Numbered from the stretch's first letter, positions 8,787 through 18,521 are shown. The stretch: DNA of 64,000 bases from Elioraea tepida (GCF_019203965.1 NZ_CP076448.1:3213282-3277281); one strand, 5' to 3'. Translations and numbers: made by a program. Notes: generated by a model not told the origin, from the sequence alone.

Positions 8787-9991
8787 GCGGCGAGCAGGGC
8801 GCGTACCGCGGCCTCGAGCGCATCCGCCACCGCGAAGAGCTCGGCGAGCTCGACATGTTCGTCCGCGCCGCCCATACCGTGCGGGGTAGGCCCGAACACG
8901 GCGGTGGGGATGCCGAACAGGCGGAACAGCCGCGCATCGGAGCCGCCCACCCTAAGGTTGAGAACGGGGCGGCGGCCGAGCACCGCTTCCGCCGCACACG
9001 CGAGGGCCTCGAACAGGGGATGGTCGGGTGGTGTGACGGTCGGCTCCCAGGCGACATCGACGCTGAGCGTCACCCTGGGCAGGTCGGCGATCGCTGATCG
9101 TGCGGCGGCGATGACCGCCTCGGTCGTCGTCCCCGGCGGCAGACGGATATCGAGCCCTGCCTCGGCCCGCTCCGGCACGAGGTTGGTGCTCGTTCCGGCA
9201 GCGACCCGGCCGAGATTGACGGTAAGCCGCGAGAGCGTCTCCGCCTCGCCCTGACCCCCGAAGCGCTCGCTCACGTCCCGGGCGGCCGCGATCGCCCGCG
9301 CGACCTCTGCGGGCAGCGCGACCGGCAGATCGCGCAGCGCGAGGAGACGACGAACCGCCTCGACCACCAACTCTGCAGCGTTGACGCCCCGATGCACATG
9401 CGCGCCGTGCGCGGCGCGCCCCTCCGCCTGCAGCGTCAGCCACACCATGCCCTTCTCGCCGAAGCGGATCACGGCAGGGCTGCCGGCATCGACGACGATG
9501 CAGGCGTCGCCCCGCAGGGCGGGAACGGTCTCGAGCAGGAACAACGTGCCGTCGCGCCCCATGCTCTCCTCGTCGCCGGCGAGCGCGAGCACCACCTCGC
9601 CCGGCCAGTCGCGACGCCCAGCAAGCGCGGAGAGGACGGCGATCGCGGCGGCGATCCCGCCCTTCATGTCGGCAGAGCCGCGGCCGAACAGCCTGCCGTC
9701 GCGCGCCTCGGGCGCATAGGGAGGGCTCTCCCAGCGCGCCTCGTCCCCGGCCGGATAGGTGTCGAGATGGCCGGAGAGGACGATCCGCCGGCCCGGCCGT
9801 CCGCCGCGCAGCACCGCAACGAGGTTGTGCACGGGCTCGCGACGCACATGGCGCGTCACCTCCACGTCCGGGATCGCCGCGAGGATCCGCGCCGCTTCGT
9901 CGGCGACGGCACGGGTGTCGGAGGGCGGCGTCTCGGAGGGGATCGCGATCAGCGCCTTCGCCGTCTCGAGGATCAGGTCGTGATCGGTCAT
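8783..9991 (-). CDS. M20 family metallopeptidase / deacylase
   Basis: The 402-residue protein shows the M20 dinuclear-zinc fold. SGHLDTYP (near residue 73) carries the first metal ligand, GRGSADMKGG (near 103) the bridging Asp, and GDEESMG (near 135) the catalytic Glu pair. The dimerisation (lid) domain spans about 180-300 and a C-terminal metal ligand lies near residue 380. Relatives include ArgE, DapE and other amidohydrolases acting on N-acyl amino acids or dipeptides; the substrate cannot be read from the sequence. It starts inside the stop of the carbon-nitrogen hydrolase gene (ATGA overlap) and overlaps lpxB by 4 bases, so it is translationally coupled on both sides. Confidence 0.88.
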   Translation of the reverse strand: MTDHDLILETAKALIAIPSETPPSDTRAVADEAARILAAIPDVEVTRHVRREPVHNLVAVLRGGRPGRRIVLSGHLDTYPAGDEARWESPPYAPEARDGRLFGRGSADMKGGIAAAIAVLSALAGRRDWPGEVVLALAGDEESMGRDGTLFLLETVPALRGDACIVVDAGSPAVIRFGEKGMVWLTLQAEGRAAHGAHVHRGVNAAELVVEAVRRLLALRDLPVALPAEVARAIAAARDVSERFGGQGEAETLSRLTVNLGRVAAGTSTNLVPERAEAGLDIRLPPGTTTEAVIAAARSAIADLPRVTLSVDVAWEPTVTPPDHPLFEALACAAEAVLGRRPVLNLRVGGSDARLFRLFGIPTAVFGPTPHGMGGADEHVELAELFAVADALEAAVRALLAA

Positions 9992-10860
9992 GCCGCCCGG
10001 GTCGGCCGCACGACGACGGGGCAGGGAGGGACCTCCTCCGGCCAGTCGGCATGGTTCAGCACCGCGCCGTCGCGCCGCACCGCATCGACCGACGCGGGGT
10101 CGAGCGTGGCGACGACGAGGCCGGGCGCGTTCTCGCCCCCCTCGGCGATGATCCCGTCATCGGGGAAGAAGCGGTCAGCGGGGCCGTAGATCCCGGCCCG
10201 CCCATGGTTCGAATCGAGGCTCTCGCACCACGGTGCTGTGCCGACGGTGGGCGCGACCGCGACCAGGCACTGGTTCTCGATCGCCCTCGCCCGCGCCGAG
10301 ACGGTGACGCGCGTCGCGCCTGCCGCCGTGTCGGTCGCGGCAGGGGCGAGGATGAGCCACGCACCGGCCCGCGCCTGGGCGCGCACGAGCGGAGGGAATT
10401 CCACGTCGTAACAGACGGCGATCCCGAGCCTTCCCCACGGGGTCTCGAACACACGGGGCGGCGCGCCCGGGGCGAGCCCCCAGGCTTCGCGCTCGAACCG
10501 TGTGGGCCGGTTCTTGTCCTGCCAACCCGCGAGGCCCTCAGGCGCGACGAGGGGGCAGGCGTTGACGATGCCCAGCTCGGTTCGCAGCAACACCGTTCCG
10601 CCGGCGATCCAAAGCCGGTGTCGGGCGGCGGCACGCTCGAGCGACGCCACGAGCCGAGATGCTGCGTCTGCCGCGCGGTCGCGCTCGGCGGCCGCGCCGC
10701 CGCCGCCGGGGAAGGCCTCGGCGCAGAGAGCGTATTCGGGAAGTACGAGAAGCTCCGCCCCGGCCGCGCGCGCCTCCTCACACCACCGCTCGAGCCAGTG
10801 GGCGACCGGCTCGGCGCGAACGGGCCAGGCGAGGGTGGCGAGGCGTAGCGGACGGGTCAC
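9988..10860 (-). CDS. Carbon-nitrogen hydrolase (nitrilase superfamily)
   Basis: The nitrilase-superfamily triad is visible as Glu42 (VLPEY), Lys116 (QDKNRPTRFE) and Cys150 (AVCYDVEFP), in a 290-residue protein. These enzymes hydrolyse amides or N-carbamoyl compounds through a cysteine thioester. I use the GTG at 10860 as start: it forms a GTGA overlap with the stop of the upstream GNAT gene and gives the normal beta-strand N-terminus (RLATLAWP). Frames reaching further upstream add only Arg/Ala-rich shadow sequence. The partner genes (acetyltransferase, M20 deacylase) suggest one small amide-metabolising pathway, but the substrate is unknown. Confidence 0.86.
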   Translation of the reverse strand: MTRPLRLATLAWPVRAEPVAHWLERWCEEARAAGAELLVLPEYALCAEAFPGGGGAAAERDRAADAASRLVASLERAAARHRLWIAGGTVLLRTELGIVNACPLVAPEGLAGWQDKNRPTRFEREAWGLAPGAPPRVFETPWGRLGIAVCYDVEFPPLVRAQARAGAWLILAPAATDTAAGATRVTVSARARAIENQCLVAVAPTVGTAPWCESLDSNHGRAGIYGPADRFFPDDGIIAEGGENAPGLVVATLDPASVDAVRRDGAVLNHADWPEEVPPCPVVVRPTRAA

Positions 10861-11471
10861 GGCAGCGGCGCGTCGCCGAGCGGGCGGATCCAGAAGGAGA
10901 GCTCGTGCAGGCTCTCCTCCGTGCCGCCGATCTCGCGCCACGCGAGGTGGCAGACGAGGTTCGGGTAGGGCACGTAGCCGCGCCGGCGCCAGAACCCATC
11001 AAGCGGCCGGTAGTCCGCAGGCCGAAGCGGGTCGTCATCCGGCCGCCGCACCGCGCAGAAACAGGTGTAGGCAATGCCGGGGAAGCTCGCGGCATGGGCC
11101 TCGCGCGCGTCGAAGAAGGCATGGCCGAGGCCGCGCCCGCGATAGGCCGGAAGCAGCACGCTCTCGCCAAAATAGAAGAATCGGGACGGATCGAGCCCAT
11201 GGTCCTCGAACGGGGAACGGATCGCATCCGTCTCGACCGCGAGCGGCAGGCAGGTCGCAGCACCCACCACCGCCTCGCCGTCGCGCACCAGAACGATGGC
11301 CCCGCCATCGCGCGTGTAGCGGGCGAGGTAGCTCGCCTCGTAGGCGGCATCGCCGTCGTAGAGATAGGGATACTCGCGGAACACGGCGATCCTCAGCCGC
11401 GCGAGCTCCTTCAGATGCGGCAGAAGAGCGGGCCCGGTGAGGGTGTCGATTCGGAGCGTGGTGCCGTCCAT
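10857..11471 (-). CDS. GNAT family N-acetyltransferase
   Basis: The 204-residue protein has a GNAT core. The acetyl-CoA binding motif A is seen as LLPAYRGRGLGHAFFD near residues 106-121, preceded by the beta-4 strand FFYFGESV, and a long C-terminal region ends in the tryptophan-rich PLDGFWRRRGY. It probably transfers an acetyl group to a small amine, though some members modify proteins. It is the first gene of the coupled run GNAT, carbon-nitrogen hydrolase, M20 peptidase and lpxB, each overlapping the next by 4 bases. The ATG at 11471 is the only well-placed start. Confidence 0.85.
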   Translation of the reverse strand: MDGTTLRIDTLTGPALLPHLKELARLRIAVFREYPYLYDGDAAYEASYLARYTRDGGAIVLVRDGEAVVGAATCLPLAVETDAIRSPFEDHGLDPSRFFYFGESVLLPAYRGRGLGHAFFDAREAHAASFPGIAYTCFCAVRRPDDDPLRPADYRPLDGFWRRRGYVPYPNLVCHLAWREIGGTEESLHELSFWIRPLGDAPLP

Positions 11472-11533
11472 GCCGCATGCTTACGAGGTGCGGTGGGGAA
11501 CGGCAACGAAGCGCTTCGCGCGCCCGCGCGCCG

Positions 11534-12651
<1,118 letters not shown>

Positions 12652-12655
<4 letters not shown>

Positions 12656-13074
12656 CGCGCGCCCCCGTAGAGCGCTTCCGGGTCGGCGAGGGGGGCGGCA
12701 ATCTCGGTCACCGCTCCGTCGCGGATGGCGGTGAAGAAGCACGACCGCCGGCCGGTGTGGCAGGCGACACCGGTCTGCTCGACGAGGGCGAGCAGCGAAT
12801 CCCGATCGCAATCGAGCCTGAGCTCGACCAGGCGCTGCACCTGCCCCGAGGTCTCGCCCTTGCGCCACAGCGTGCCGCGGCTTCGCGAGAAGTAGCAGAC
12901 GCGCCCGGTGGCGAGAGTCTCCTCCACCGCCGCTCGGTTCATCCAGGCGAGCATCAGCACCTCGCCGGTTGCGGCGTCCTGGGCGATGATGGGCACGAGT
13001 CCGGCGCGGTCGAACCGGACGGCGTCGAGGAAGGCCTCGCGCGCTCGCTCGTGCGGTGGGGTGTAGCTGGTCAC
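12652..13074 (-). CDS. hisI: Phosphoribosyl-AMP cyclohydrolase HisI
   Basis: HisI opens the adenine ring of phosphoribosyl-AMP in step three of histidine synthesis and requires zinc. The 140-residue stand-alone cyclohydrolase keeps the zinc ligands expected for the family, Cys89, Cys105 and Cys112, and the acidic motif DCDRD (88-92). The start is a GTG at 13074 with an AAGGAG Shine-Dalgarno about 7 bases upstream; an open frame further upstream would run through the operator. No other his gene is adjacent. It is coupled to a COG0523 GTPase and divergent from a Zur-like regulator, suggesting that this zinc enzyme is expressed or supplied with metal under zinc limitation. Confidence 0.95.
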
Positions 13075-13096
13075 GCAGGCTCCTTCGCAGCCTTAG

Positions 13097-13117
13097 GAAA
13101 TGATTATAATATGACAC
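13097..13117. promoter_or_regulatory. Zur-box-like operator with overlapping divergent -10 elements
   Basis: The 44-base gap between hisI and the Zur-like gene is strikingly AT-rich in an otherwise GC-rich window. Bases 13103-13115 match the enterobacterial Zur core GTTATAATATAAC at 11 of 13 positions. The flanks GAAATG (13097-13102) and ACAC (13114-13117) also resemble an E. coli znu-type site, with one extra base. The palindrome ATTATAAT gives a TATAAT on both strands, so the site would cover both divergent promoters. Binding is inferred from similarity. Confidence 0.6.
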
Positions 13118-13118
13118 G

Positions 13119-13628
13119 ATGACCAGCGGAACAATGACGGAAGGCTCCGAGACCGGGATTGAGGCGGCGCTCGCGCGGGCGGAGCGGCACTGCGCCGCCC
13201 GCGGGGCGCGGCTGACCAACCTTCGACGCCAAGTGCTCGCGCTGATCCTCCAAAGCCCCGTTCCGATCGGCGCCTATGCACTGCTCGACAAGCTGAAGCC
13301 GAGCCATGCCGGGGCCGCCCCGCCCACCGTCTATCGCGCTCTCGAGTTCCTTCTCAAGCATCGCCTGGTGCACCGGATCGAGCGGCTCAACGCCTTCATC
13401 GGCTGCCGTGTCGGCTGCACGGAGGCCAGCGCAGCGCAGGGGCACGAGGAGCACGGGCATGCCCATGCGGCGCAGTTCCTGATCTGCCGCCGCTGCGGCC
13501 GCGTCGAGGAGATCGAGGACGAGGCGGTCGGCCGCGCGCTCGCTGCCGCTGCGCGCTGCGCGGGATTTGCGCCCGAGCATGCGACGGTCGAGATCGAGGG
13601 CACCTGCTCCTCCTGCCGCGCAGGCTGA
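13119..13628 (+). CDS. zur: Fur family transcriptional regulator, probably Zur
   Basis: The 169-residue protein has a winged-helix DNA-binding domain (about 20-95, with the PPTVYRALEFLL recognition region) and a Fur-type dimerisation domain containing a His-rich hinge (residues 109-116, GHEEHGHAH). The structural zinc site is seen as two C-x2-C pairs, Cys123/Cys126 and Cys163/Cys166. Within the Fur family, the zinc-sensing branch fits best because the divergent genes encode a zinc enzyme and a COG0523 metallochaperone. The first ATG at 13119 lies only about 9 bases after a TATAAT element, implying a leaderless transcript; an in-frame ATG at 13134 is an alternative. Fur, Irr or Mur cannot be fully excluded. 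Confidence 0.82.
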   Translation: MTSGTMTEGSETGIEAALARAERHCAARGARLTNLRRQVLALILQSPVPIGAYALLDKLKPSHAGAAPPTVYRALEFLLKHRLVHRIERLNAFIGCRVGCTEASAAQGHEEHGHAHAAQFLICRRCGRVEEIEDEAVGRALAAAARCAGFAPEHATVEIEGTCSSCRAG

Positions 13629-13769
13629 GAGCGCGCCCGCCACGGCGCACGCCGCGTGTCGAGGCCGTTGCGCGAGCGGCCGGCCGCGCCGAAGGCTGTG
13701 GACGATGCCGCGCCGACGAGCGGCGAAGGGGCGGCAGCCGACGGGGGCCGCCCGCCAGCCTTCCTCGCC

Positions 13770-14987
13770 TCACCCTCTGTGGTGGCGCAGGACGGACAAC
13801 CCCGCCTCGAGGTCAGCGATCAGGTCGGCCGTGTCCTCGAGCCCGATGTGCAGCCGCACCGCTGGCCCGCCGAGGTCGCCCGAGGTCGCGGTGCGGGTGA
13901 TGAACCCCGTGGTGGGGAGGGCGAGGCTCTCATAGCCGCCCCAGGAGGCGCCGATCCCGAACAGGGTCAGGCTGTCGACGAAGGCCCAAGTGTCCTCGAC
14001 GCTGAACTCGGGGCGGAACACCACGCCGAACAAAGAGCACGCTCCCGTGAAGTCGCGCTTCCAGAGCTCATGCCCGGGCGCTCCCGGGAGGGCAGGGTAG
14101 AGGACCTTAAGCACTTCCGGCCGGGACGCGAGCCAGGACGCGACCTCGAGCGCGGTCGCCGCCTGCCGCGCAAGCCGAACCGGCATGGTGCGCACGCCGC
14201 GCAGCGCGAGCCAGCAATCATCCGGCGAGGCGTACTGCCCGAGCTGCAGCGCGGCGGAGCGAAGCGTCCGCCAATCCTCCTCGGTGTTGACCGTGATCGC
14301 GCCGAGCAGCACGTCGGAGTGCCCCACAACGTACTTGGTGAGCGCCTGGATCGAGACATCGACGCCGTGGCGGAACGGCTGGAAGTGGTGGATGCCCCAG
14401 GTGTTGTCCATCAGCACCTTTGCCCCGCGCGCATGGGCGGCGCGAGCGATCGCGGGGATGTCCTGAACCTCGAAGGTGTGGCTGCCCGGGCTTTCGGTGT
14501 AGACCACCCGCGTGTTGGGGCGGATCAAGGCCGCGATCCCGGCCTCATCGATGCAGGGGTCGTAGTAGGTCGTCTCGATGCCGAGACGGGCGAGCATCCC
14601 GTCAGCGAAGCTTCGCGCAGGGCCGTAGACGCTGTCGGGCATCAGGAGGTGATCGCCCGCCTTGAGGAAGGCGAGGAGCGGCACCGTGACGGCGGCAAGC
14701 CCGGTCGAGACGATCTGGCACCGCCGCCCGCCCTCGATCTCGCAGATGACGTCCTCGAGCGCGTGGTGGTTCGGGCCGCCCTGGGTGCCATAGGTCAGCG
14801 CCTGGTCGAACCGCTTCGCGGCCGCCGCGCGGCGATCGGCGCAGGTGGGGTAGAGGACGGTCGAGCCGCGCACGACGGGCGGGTTGACGAAGCCGTGCAC
14901 GCGCGTGCCGGCGCGGCCCGCATGGCTCATGCGGGTGAAGAAGCCGTGCGGCGTGCCGTGTCCCTTGCGTGCGCTGTCGTCAGGCAT
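13770..14987 (-). CDS. metC: Cystathionine beta-lyase (PLP-dependent)
   Basis: The 405-residue protein belongs to the Cys/Met metabolism PLP family. The lysine that binds PLP is Lys218 in ALTKYVVGHSD, the stacking Tyr is in VYGPAR (near residue 121), and the cofactor Asp is in VLMDNTWG (194). It cleaves cystathionine to homocysteine, pyruvate and ammonia in methionine synthesis; cystathionine gamma-lyase or synthase activity is less likely given the HSDVLLGAI pattern. The ATG at 14987 overlaps the end of sseA by 8 bases, so the two are coupled. The gene is convergent with the zur gene, 141 bases apart. Confidence 0.92.
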   Translation of the reverse strand: MPDDSARKGHGTPHGFFTRMSHAGRAGTRVHGFVNPPVVRGSTVLYPTCADRRAAAAKRFDQALTYGTQGGPNHHALEDVICEIEGGRRCQIVSTGLAAVTVPLLAFLKAGDHLLMPDSVYGPARSFADGMLARLGIETTYYDPCIDEAGIAALIRPNTRVVYTESPGSHTFEVQDIPAIARAAHARGAKVLMDNTWGIHHFQPFRHGVDVSIQALTKYVVGHSDVLLGAITVNTEEDWRTLRSAALQLGQYASPDDCWLALRGVRTMPVRLARQAATALEVASWLASRPEVLKVLYPALPGAPGHELWKRDFTGACSLFGVVFRPEFSVEDTWAFVDSLTLFGIGASWGGYESLALPTTGFITRTATSGDLGGPAVRLHIGLEDTADLIADLEAGLSVLRHHRG

Positions 14988-15849
14988 CGGATCGTGTCTC
15001 CACAGGCGTGTCGGTGCGCCCGCCCCACTCGGTCCATGACCCGTCATAGACGGCGACATCGGGAAGCCCGACCAGATGGGCGGCGAAGGCGATTGCGCAG
15101 GCGGTGACGCCGGAGCCGCAGGAGGCGATCACGGGGTGCGTGCCATCCGCCCCGGCAGCGGCGAGAAGGGCGCGCAGCTCCTCGGCTGGGCGGAACGTCG
15201 CGTCATCGTTCAGAAGTGCGAGATGGGGCAGGTTGCTCGCCCCCGGGATGTGGCCCGAGCGGAGGCCGGGCCGAGGCTCCGGCGCGGTGCCGTGGAAACG
15301 TCCCGCCGGCCGCGCGTCGACGAGCCGGGCTGTGTGCGTGGTAACGGCGCCGAGCACCGCGCGCCAGTCGGCCACGAGCCAGGGGCGGAAGGCGGGGGCG
15401 AACACGGCAGGCGGCGGTGAGGCGGGTTCCCCGCTCTCCGTCGGCCGCCCTTCGGCGATCCATTTCGGCAGGCCGCCATCGAGCACCGCGGCCGCGTCGT
15501 GCCCGAAAACGCGCATCATCCACCAGCCGCGCGCCGCCGAGGCCATGCCCTTCTGGTCGTAGAACACGACCTGGTGCGCGTTCGAGATGCCCAAGGCTTC
15601 CATCGCTGCGGCGAAGGTCGTGGGGTCGGGCAGCATGTGGGGAAGGTCGGTCGAGCGGTCAGCCACCTCGTCGATGTCGAGGTAGCGCGCGCCCGGGATC
15701 CGCCGGGCGCGGTACTCGGCCTTGCCGTCCTTCGGCTCGTTCGGCAGGTATTTGGTGATGTCGACCACCACGAGCCCCGGCTCGCCCAAGCGCTCGGCGA
15801 GCCAGGCGGTGGTGACGAGCGCGTCAGGATTCGCGTAGCCCTCAGCCAT
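14980..15849 (-). CDS. sseA: 3-mercaptopyruvate sulfurtransferase
   Basis: The 289-residue protein has two rhodanese domains (about 10-145 and 155-285). The active-site loop in the second domain reads CGSGVTA starting at Cys244, which is the type found in mercaptopyruvate sulfurtransferases rather than thiosulfate sulfurtransferases (CRKGVTA). The first domain lacks the cysteine, as expected. It moves sulfur from 3-mercaptopyruvate to cyanide or thiols. The ATG at 15849 follows the AlaX stop by 5 bases. Coupling to metC groups sulfur amino acid functions in one operon. Confidence 0.92.
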   Translation of the reverse strand: MAEGYANPDALVTTAWLAERLGEPGLVVVDITKYLPNEPKDGKAEYRARRIPGARYLDIDEVADRSTDLPHMLPDPTTFAAAMEALGISNAHQVVFYDQKGMASAARGWWMMRVFGHDAAAVLDGGLPKWIAEGRPTESGEPASPPPAVFAPAFRPWLVADWRAVLGAVTTHTARLVDARPAGRFHGTAPEPRPGLRSGHIPGASNLPHLALLNDDATFRPAEELRALLAAAGADGTHPVIASCGSGVTACAIAFAAHLVGLPDVAVYDGSWTEWGGRTDTPVETRSDA

Positions 15850-15854
15850 GTCCC

Positions 15855-16577
15855 TCAGCCCTCCAGAGCGAGCGCGATTCGTCGGTTCTGACGCCCCTTG
15901 TTCTCGATCTTCACCACCGTGACGCGCCCCACCTCCCGGGTCGAGCCGACATGGGTGCCGCCGCAGGGCTGGAGGTCGATCGGGGTTGCCTCGGGCCCGA
16001 TCCGCACGAGCCGCACCCGCCCGGTGCCGCGCGGCGGCTTGACCGAGAGCGTGCGCACTAGCCCAGGGTTCGCGTCGAGCTCCTCCTCGGTGATCCAAAG
16101 CGTGCCGACCGGGTGATCCTCGGCGACGAGAGAGGCGAGCGCCGCGTTGAGCCGCTCCTTATCCGGCGGCTCGGGGAGGTCGAAATCAAGCCTGCCCTTG
16201 CCGTCGCCGATCGACCCGCCGGTCACCGCCGTCCCGGGGAGAAGGCTGCAGAGGAGATGCAGCGCCGTGTGCATGCGCATCAGCCGGTAGCGTCGCTCCC
16301 AGTCGATCTCCGCCCTGACCTCTGCACCGATCTCCGGCAGGGGTGTTCCGGGGGCGACACGGTGGAGGATCGTTCCGCCCTCTCCCTTCACCGTATCGAT
16401 CACCGCGACCGCCGACCCGTCGGGCATCAGGAGCCGGCCCGTGTCCCCGGGCTGCCCGCCGCCTTGGGCGTAGAACACGGTGCGGTCGAGAACGATCCCC
16501 TCCGGCCCGGCCGACAGCACGCTGGCGGTGCAGCTCCGCAGCGTGGCGTCGTCGCGAAACAGCGGCTCCGTCTTCAC
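15855..16577 (-). CDS. Trans-acting alanyl-tRNA editing protein (AlaX type)
   Basis: The 240-residue protein matches the free-standing editing domain of alanyl-tRNA synthetase. It has an N-terminal GGGQPGDTG segment (AlaX medium/large form) and the zinc-binding HxxxH in HTALHLL (near residue 102) with the second half CGGTHVGSTREVG (near 207). It hydrolyses Ser-tRNA(Ala) or Gly-tRNA(Ala). It is 21 bases downstream of the Nudix gene and 5 bases upstream of sseA, all on the minus strand, so it is part of a four-gene operon. Confidence 0.92.
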   Translation of the reverse strand: MKTEPLFRDDATLRSCTASVLSAGPEGIVLDRTVFYAQGGGQPGDTGRLLMPDGSAVAVIDTVKGEGGTILHRVAPGTPLPEIGAEVRAEIDWERRYRLMRMHTALHLLCSLLPGTAVTGGSIGDGKGRLDFDLPEPPDKERLNAALASLVAEDHPVGTLWITEEELDANPGLVRTLSVKPPRGTGRVRLVRIGPEATPIDLQPCGGTHVGSTREVGRVTVVKIENKGRQNRRIALALEG

Positions 16578-16598
16578 CGGCCTTCCCCTTGCCGCATG

Positions 16599-17222
16599 TC
16601 ACGCGGCCCAGGCGCGTCTCAGCCGCTCGCGATTGGCCTGAAGCCAAAAGAGAGCGAGCGCGGTGGAAATGTTGACGATCCGCCCCTCCGCGATCATCGC
16701 GAAGGCCGACTCGGCCGGCACGGCGAAGACCCTTATGTCCTCGTGCTCGTGGGCAAGCCCGGCATGGCCCGCCTCGCCGGGAGGGGCGTCCACCCTGCCC
16801 GCGAACACGGTGATCGTCTCGTCGGCCACACCCGGGCTCAACAGGAATCGGCCCGCCCGCTCGAGAGCGGTGACGGAAAGCCCCGTCTCCTCGAGCGTCT
16901 CGCGAACCGCCACCGCTTCGTCCGGCTCATCCCCGTCGGCGAGGCCGGCCGCGACCTCGACGAGCCACGGCTCGAGCCCGGCGGCGAGCGCGGGCAGGCG
17001 GAACTGTTCGATGAGCACCACGGTGTCGCGAACCGGGTCATAGGGCACGACTGCGACGGCGCGGCCGCGGCGCAACAGCTCCCAGCGCGCCGGGCCGCGC
17101 AGCTCGCCGCGGAAGCCGCGGAAGGAGAAGGACACGCGCTGAAGCGCATTGCGCCCATGCCAGAGGGTTTCGACCTCGTGGATCGTGACGCGCGGATCGG
17201 AGGGGAGGGAGAGCTCTGCCAT
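16599..17222 (-). CDS. Nudix hydrolase, ADP-ribose pyrophosphatase-like
   Basis: The 207-residue protein carries a complete Nudix box, G-x5-E-x7-RETLEETGL, near residues 97-120, with the preceding beta strand VVLIEQFRLPA typical of ADP-ribose pyrophosphatases (NudF/NudE types). It hydrolyses ADP-ribose or a related nucleoside diphosphate sugar. The ATG at 17222 is preferred because the frame upstream of it is intergenic shadow toward the divergent exporter gene. It is the first gene of the Nudix-alaX-sseA-metC operon. Confidence 0.9.
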   Translation of the reverse strand: MAELSLPSDPRVTIHEVETLWHGRNALQRVSFSFRGFRGELRGPARWELLRRGRAVAVVPYDPVRDTVVLIEQFRLPALAAGLEPWLVEVAAGLADGDEPDEAVAVRETLEETGLSVTALERAGRFLLSPGVADETITVFAGRVDAPPGEAGHAGLAHEHEDIRVFAVPAESAFAMIAEGRIVNISTALALFWLQANRERLRRAWAA

Positions 17223-17304
17223 GCGGGCGCGCACCGTAGCCGCTCGGCCCTGGCAGGGCCAGGGGGCGCGGGGATAGCATCCGGGGAGGAGAACGCCCCA
17301 CCCG

Positions 17305-18237
17305 GTGACCGATCCCACGCCCACGCGGCAGACGGAGGCCCGAGACTCGACCGCCCGGCGCCGCGCCCGCGCCATCGCCTCCATCATTGGCGCGACCGCC
17401 ATGTTCGCGTGCGCGGCGATGCTCGTGAAGCTCGTCTCATCCACCCTTCCCACAGCGGAGATCGTGCTCGCGCGCTGCGCCATCTCGCTTGCGGCCCTCA
17501 CCCCCCTGCTCGCCCGCGAGGGGGGCCTGCGCGCGCTTCGGACGCGCGAGCCGTTCTGGCACGCGGTGCGCACGTTCTCGGGCTTCGGCGGCATGATCAC
17601 CGCCTTCTACGGCTACGCAACCCTGCCGCTCGCTGAGGTCACGGCGCTCGGCTTCACCATGCCGATGTTCCTCACCATGCTCTCGATCCCGATCCTGGGC
17701 GAGAAGGTCGGAATCAGGCGTGCGAGCGCGATCGTGGTCGGCTTCCTCGGCGTGCTTCTGATCCTTCGCCCGTTCTCGAACGCCATCCCGCTTCTTCCAG
17801 CGCTCGTCGTCGTGTTCGGCGCGGTGTGCTGGGCAATGGCGATGATCGCGATCCGCAGGATGGGGGAGCTCGGGGAAAGCAATGTGGCGATCGTCGCCTG
17901 GTTCTCGATCGGCGGCACGGTGCTTGCCGGGGTGCTCACGATCCCGGTCTGGGTCACGCCGACGCTCGCCGAGACGGCGGCTCTCATCGGCGTGGGGCTC
18001 GCGAGCACGGTGGCGCAGCTTCTGATGACGGATGCCTATCGCCGTGGCGAGCCGACGATCGTCGCGCCGTTCGAATACACGAGCATCCTCTGGACGACGT
18101 TGATCGGCATCACGCTGTTCGGGGAGACGCCATCGCCCACGATGGCGGCGGGCGTGCTCGTGCTCGTCGCCTCCGGCCTCTACATCCTGCATCGGGAGGT
18201 GATACGCCGTCGCGAGGCGGGCGGGGCCGGGCGCTGA
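17305..18237 (+). CDS. DMT superfamily (EamA) transporter
   Basis: The 310-residue protein has two EamA repeats of five spans each (about 28-160 and 165-300). A positively charged N-terminus precedes the first span (IASIIGATAMFACAAML), and each repeat ends in the typical GVLLI/GLYILHR pattern. EamA proteins export or import metabolites such as amino acids or S-adenosylmethionine; the substrate is unknown here. The start is a GTG at 17305. It is divergent from the Nudix gene, 82 bases away, and convergent with the frameshifted cytochrome gene. Confidence 0.88.
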   Translation: MTDPTPTRQTEARDSTARRRARAIASIIGATAMFACAAMLVKLVSSTLPTAEIVLARCAISLAALTPLLAREGGLRALRTREPFWHAVRTFSGFGGMITAFYGYATLPLAEVTALGFTMPMFLTMLSIPILGEKVGIRRASAIVVGFLGVLLILRPFSNAIPLLPALVVVFGAVCWAMAMIAIRRMGELGESNVAIVAWFSIGGTVLAGVLTIPVWVTPTLAETAALIGVGLASTVAQLLMTDAYRRGEPTIVAPFEYTSILWTTLIGITLFGETPSPTMAAGVLVLVASGLYILHREVIRRREAGGAGR

Positions 18238-18351
18238 GGCGCCTGGGAAGCCGAGGACGGAGCACGAGCGACCCGAGAGCGAGCGGCGTCTACGGCGGGC
18301 GCTTTGGGGTGGACTCCCGACCGCCCGGCTCGAGCCGATGCGAGGCGGGAC

Positions 18352-18408
18352 GGGTCATCGGACCCCCCGGTTCTGCCCAGGCGAAGGGGCGAACCGGGGA
18401 TCCGACCC
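18352..18408. terminator. Long hairpin between convergent genes, possible bidirectional terminator
   Basis: Four nested arms pair: GGGT 18352-18355 with ACCC 18405-18408, CGGA 18359-18362 with TCCG 18401-18404, CCCCGGTTC 18365-18373 with GAACCGGGG 18391-18399, and GCCC 18375-18378 with GGGC 18387-18390. This gives about 21 base pairs with small bulges. It lies between the DMT gene and the cytochrome gene, which converge, so a bidirectional terminator is the simplest reading. No T-run follows on either side. The rest of 18238-18521 shows no gene. Confidence 0.4.
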
Positions 18409-18521
18409 GCGGCAGTAGCCTCTCGCCGCGCCTCGGCAGCGTCGCACCTCAAGATTTCGGAAACATGAACACAGCGTGATGAGTGCGTGTCCGACACGCG
18501 CCGAGGCGTCGCCCCGAAGCC

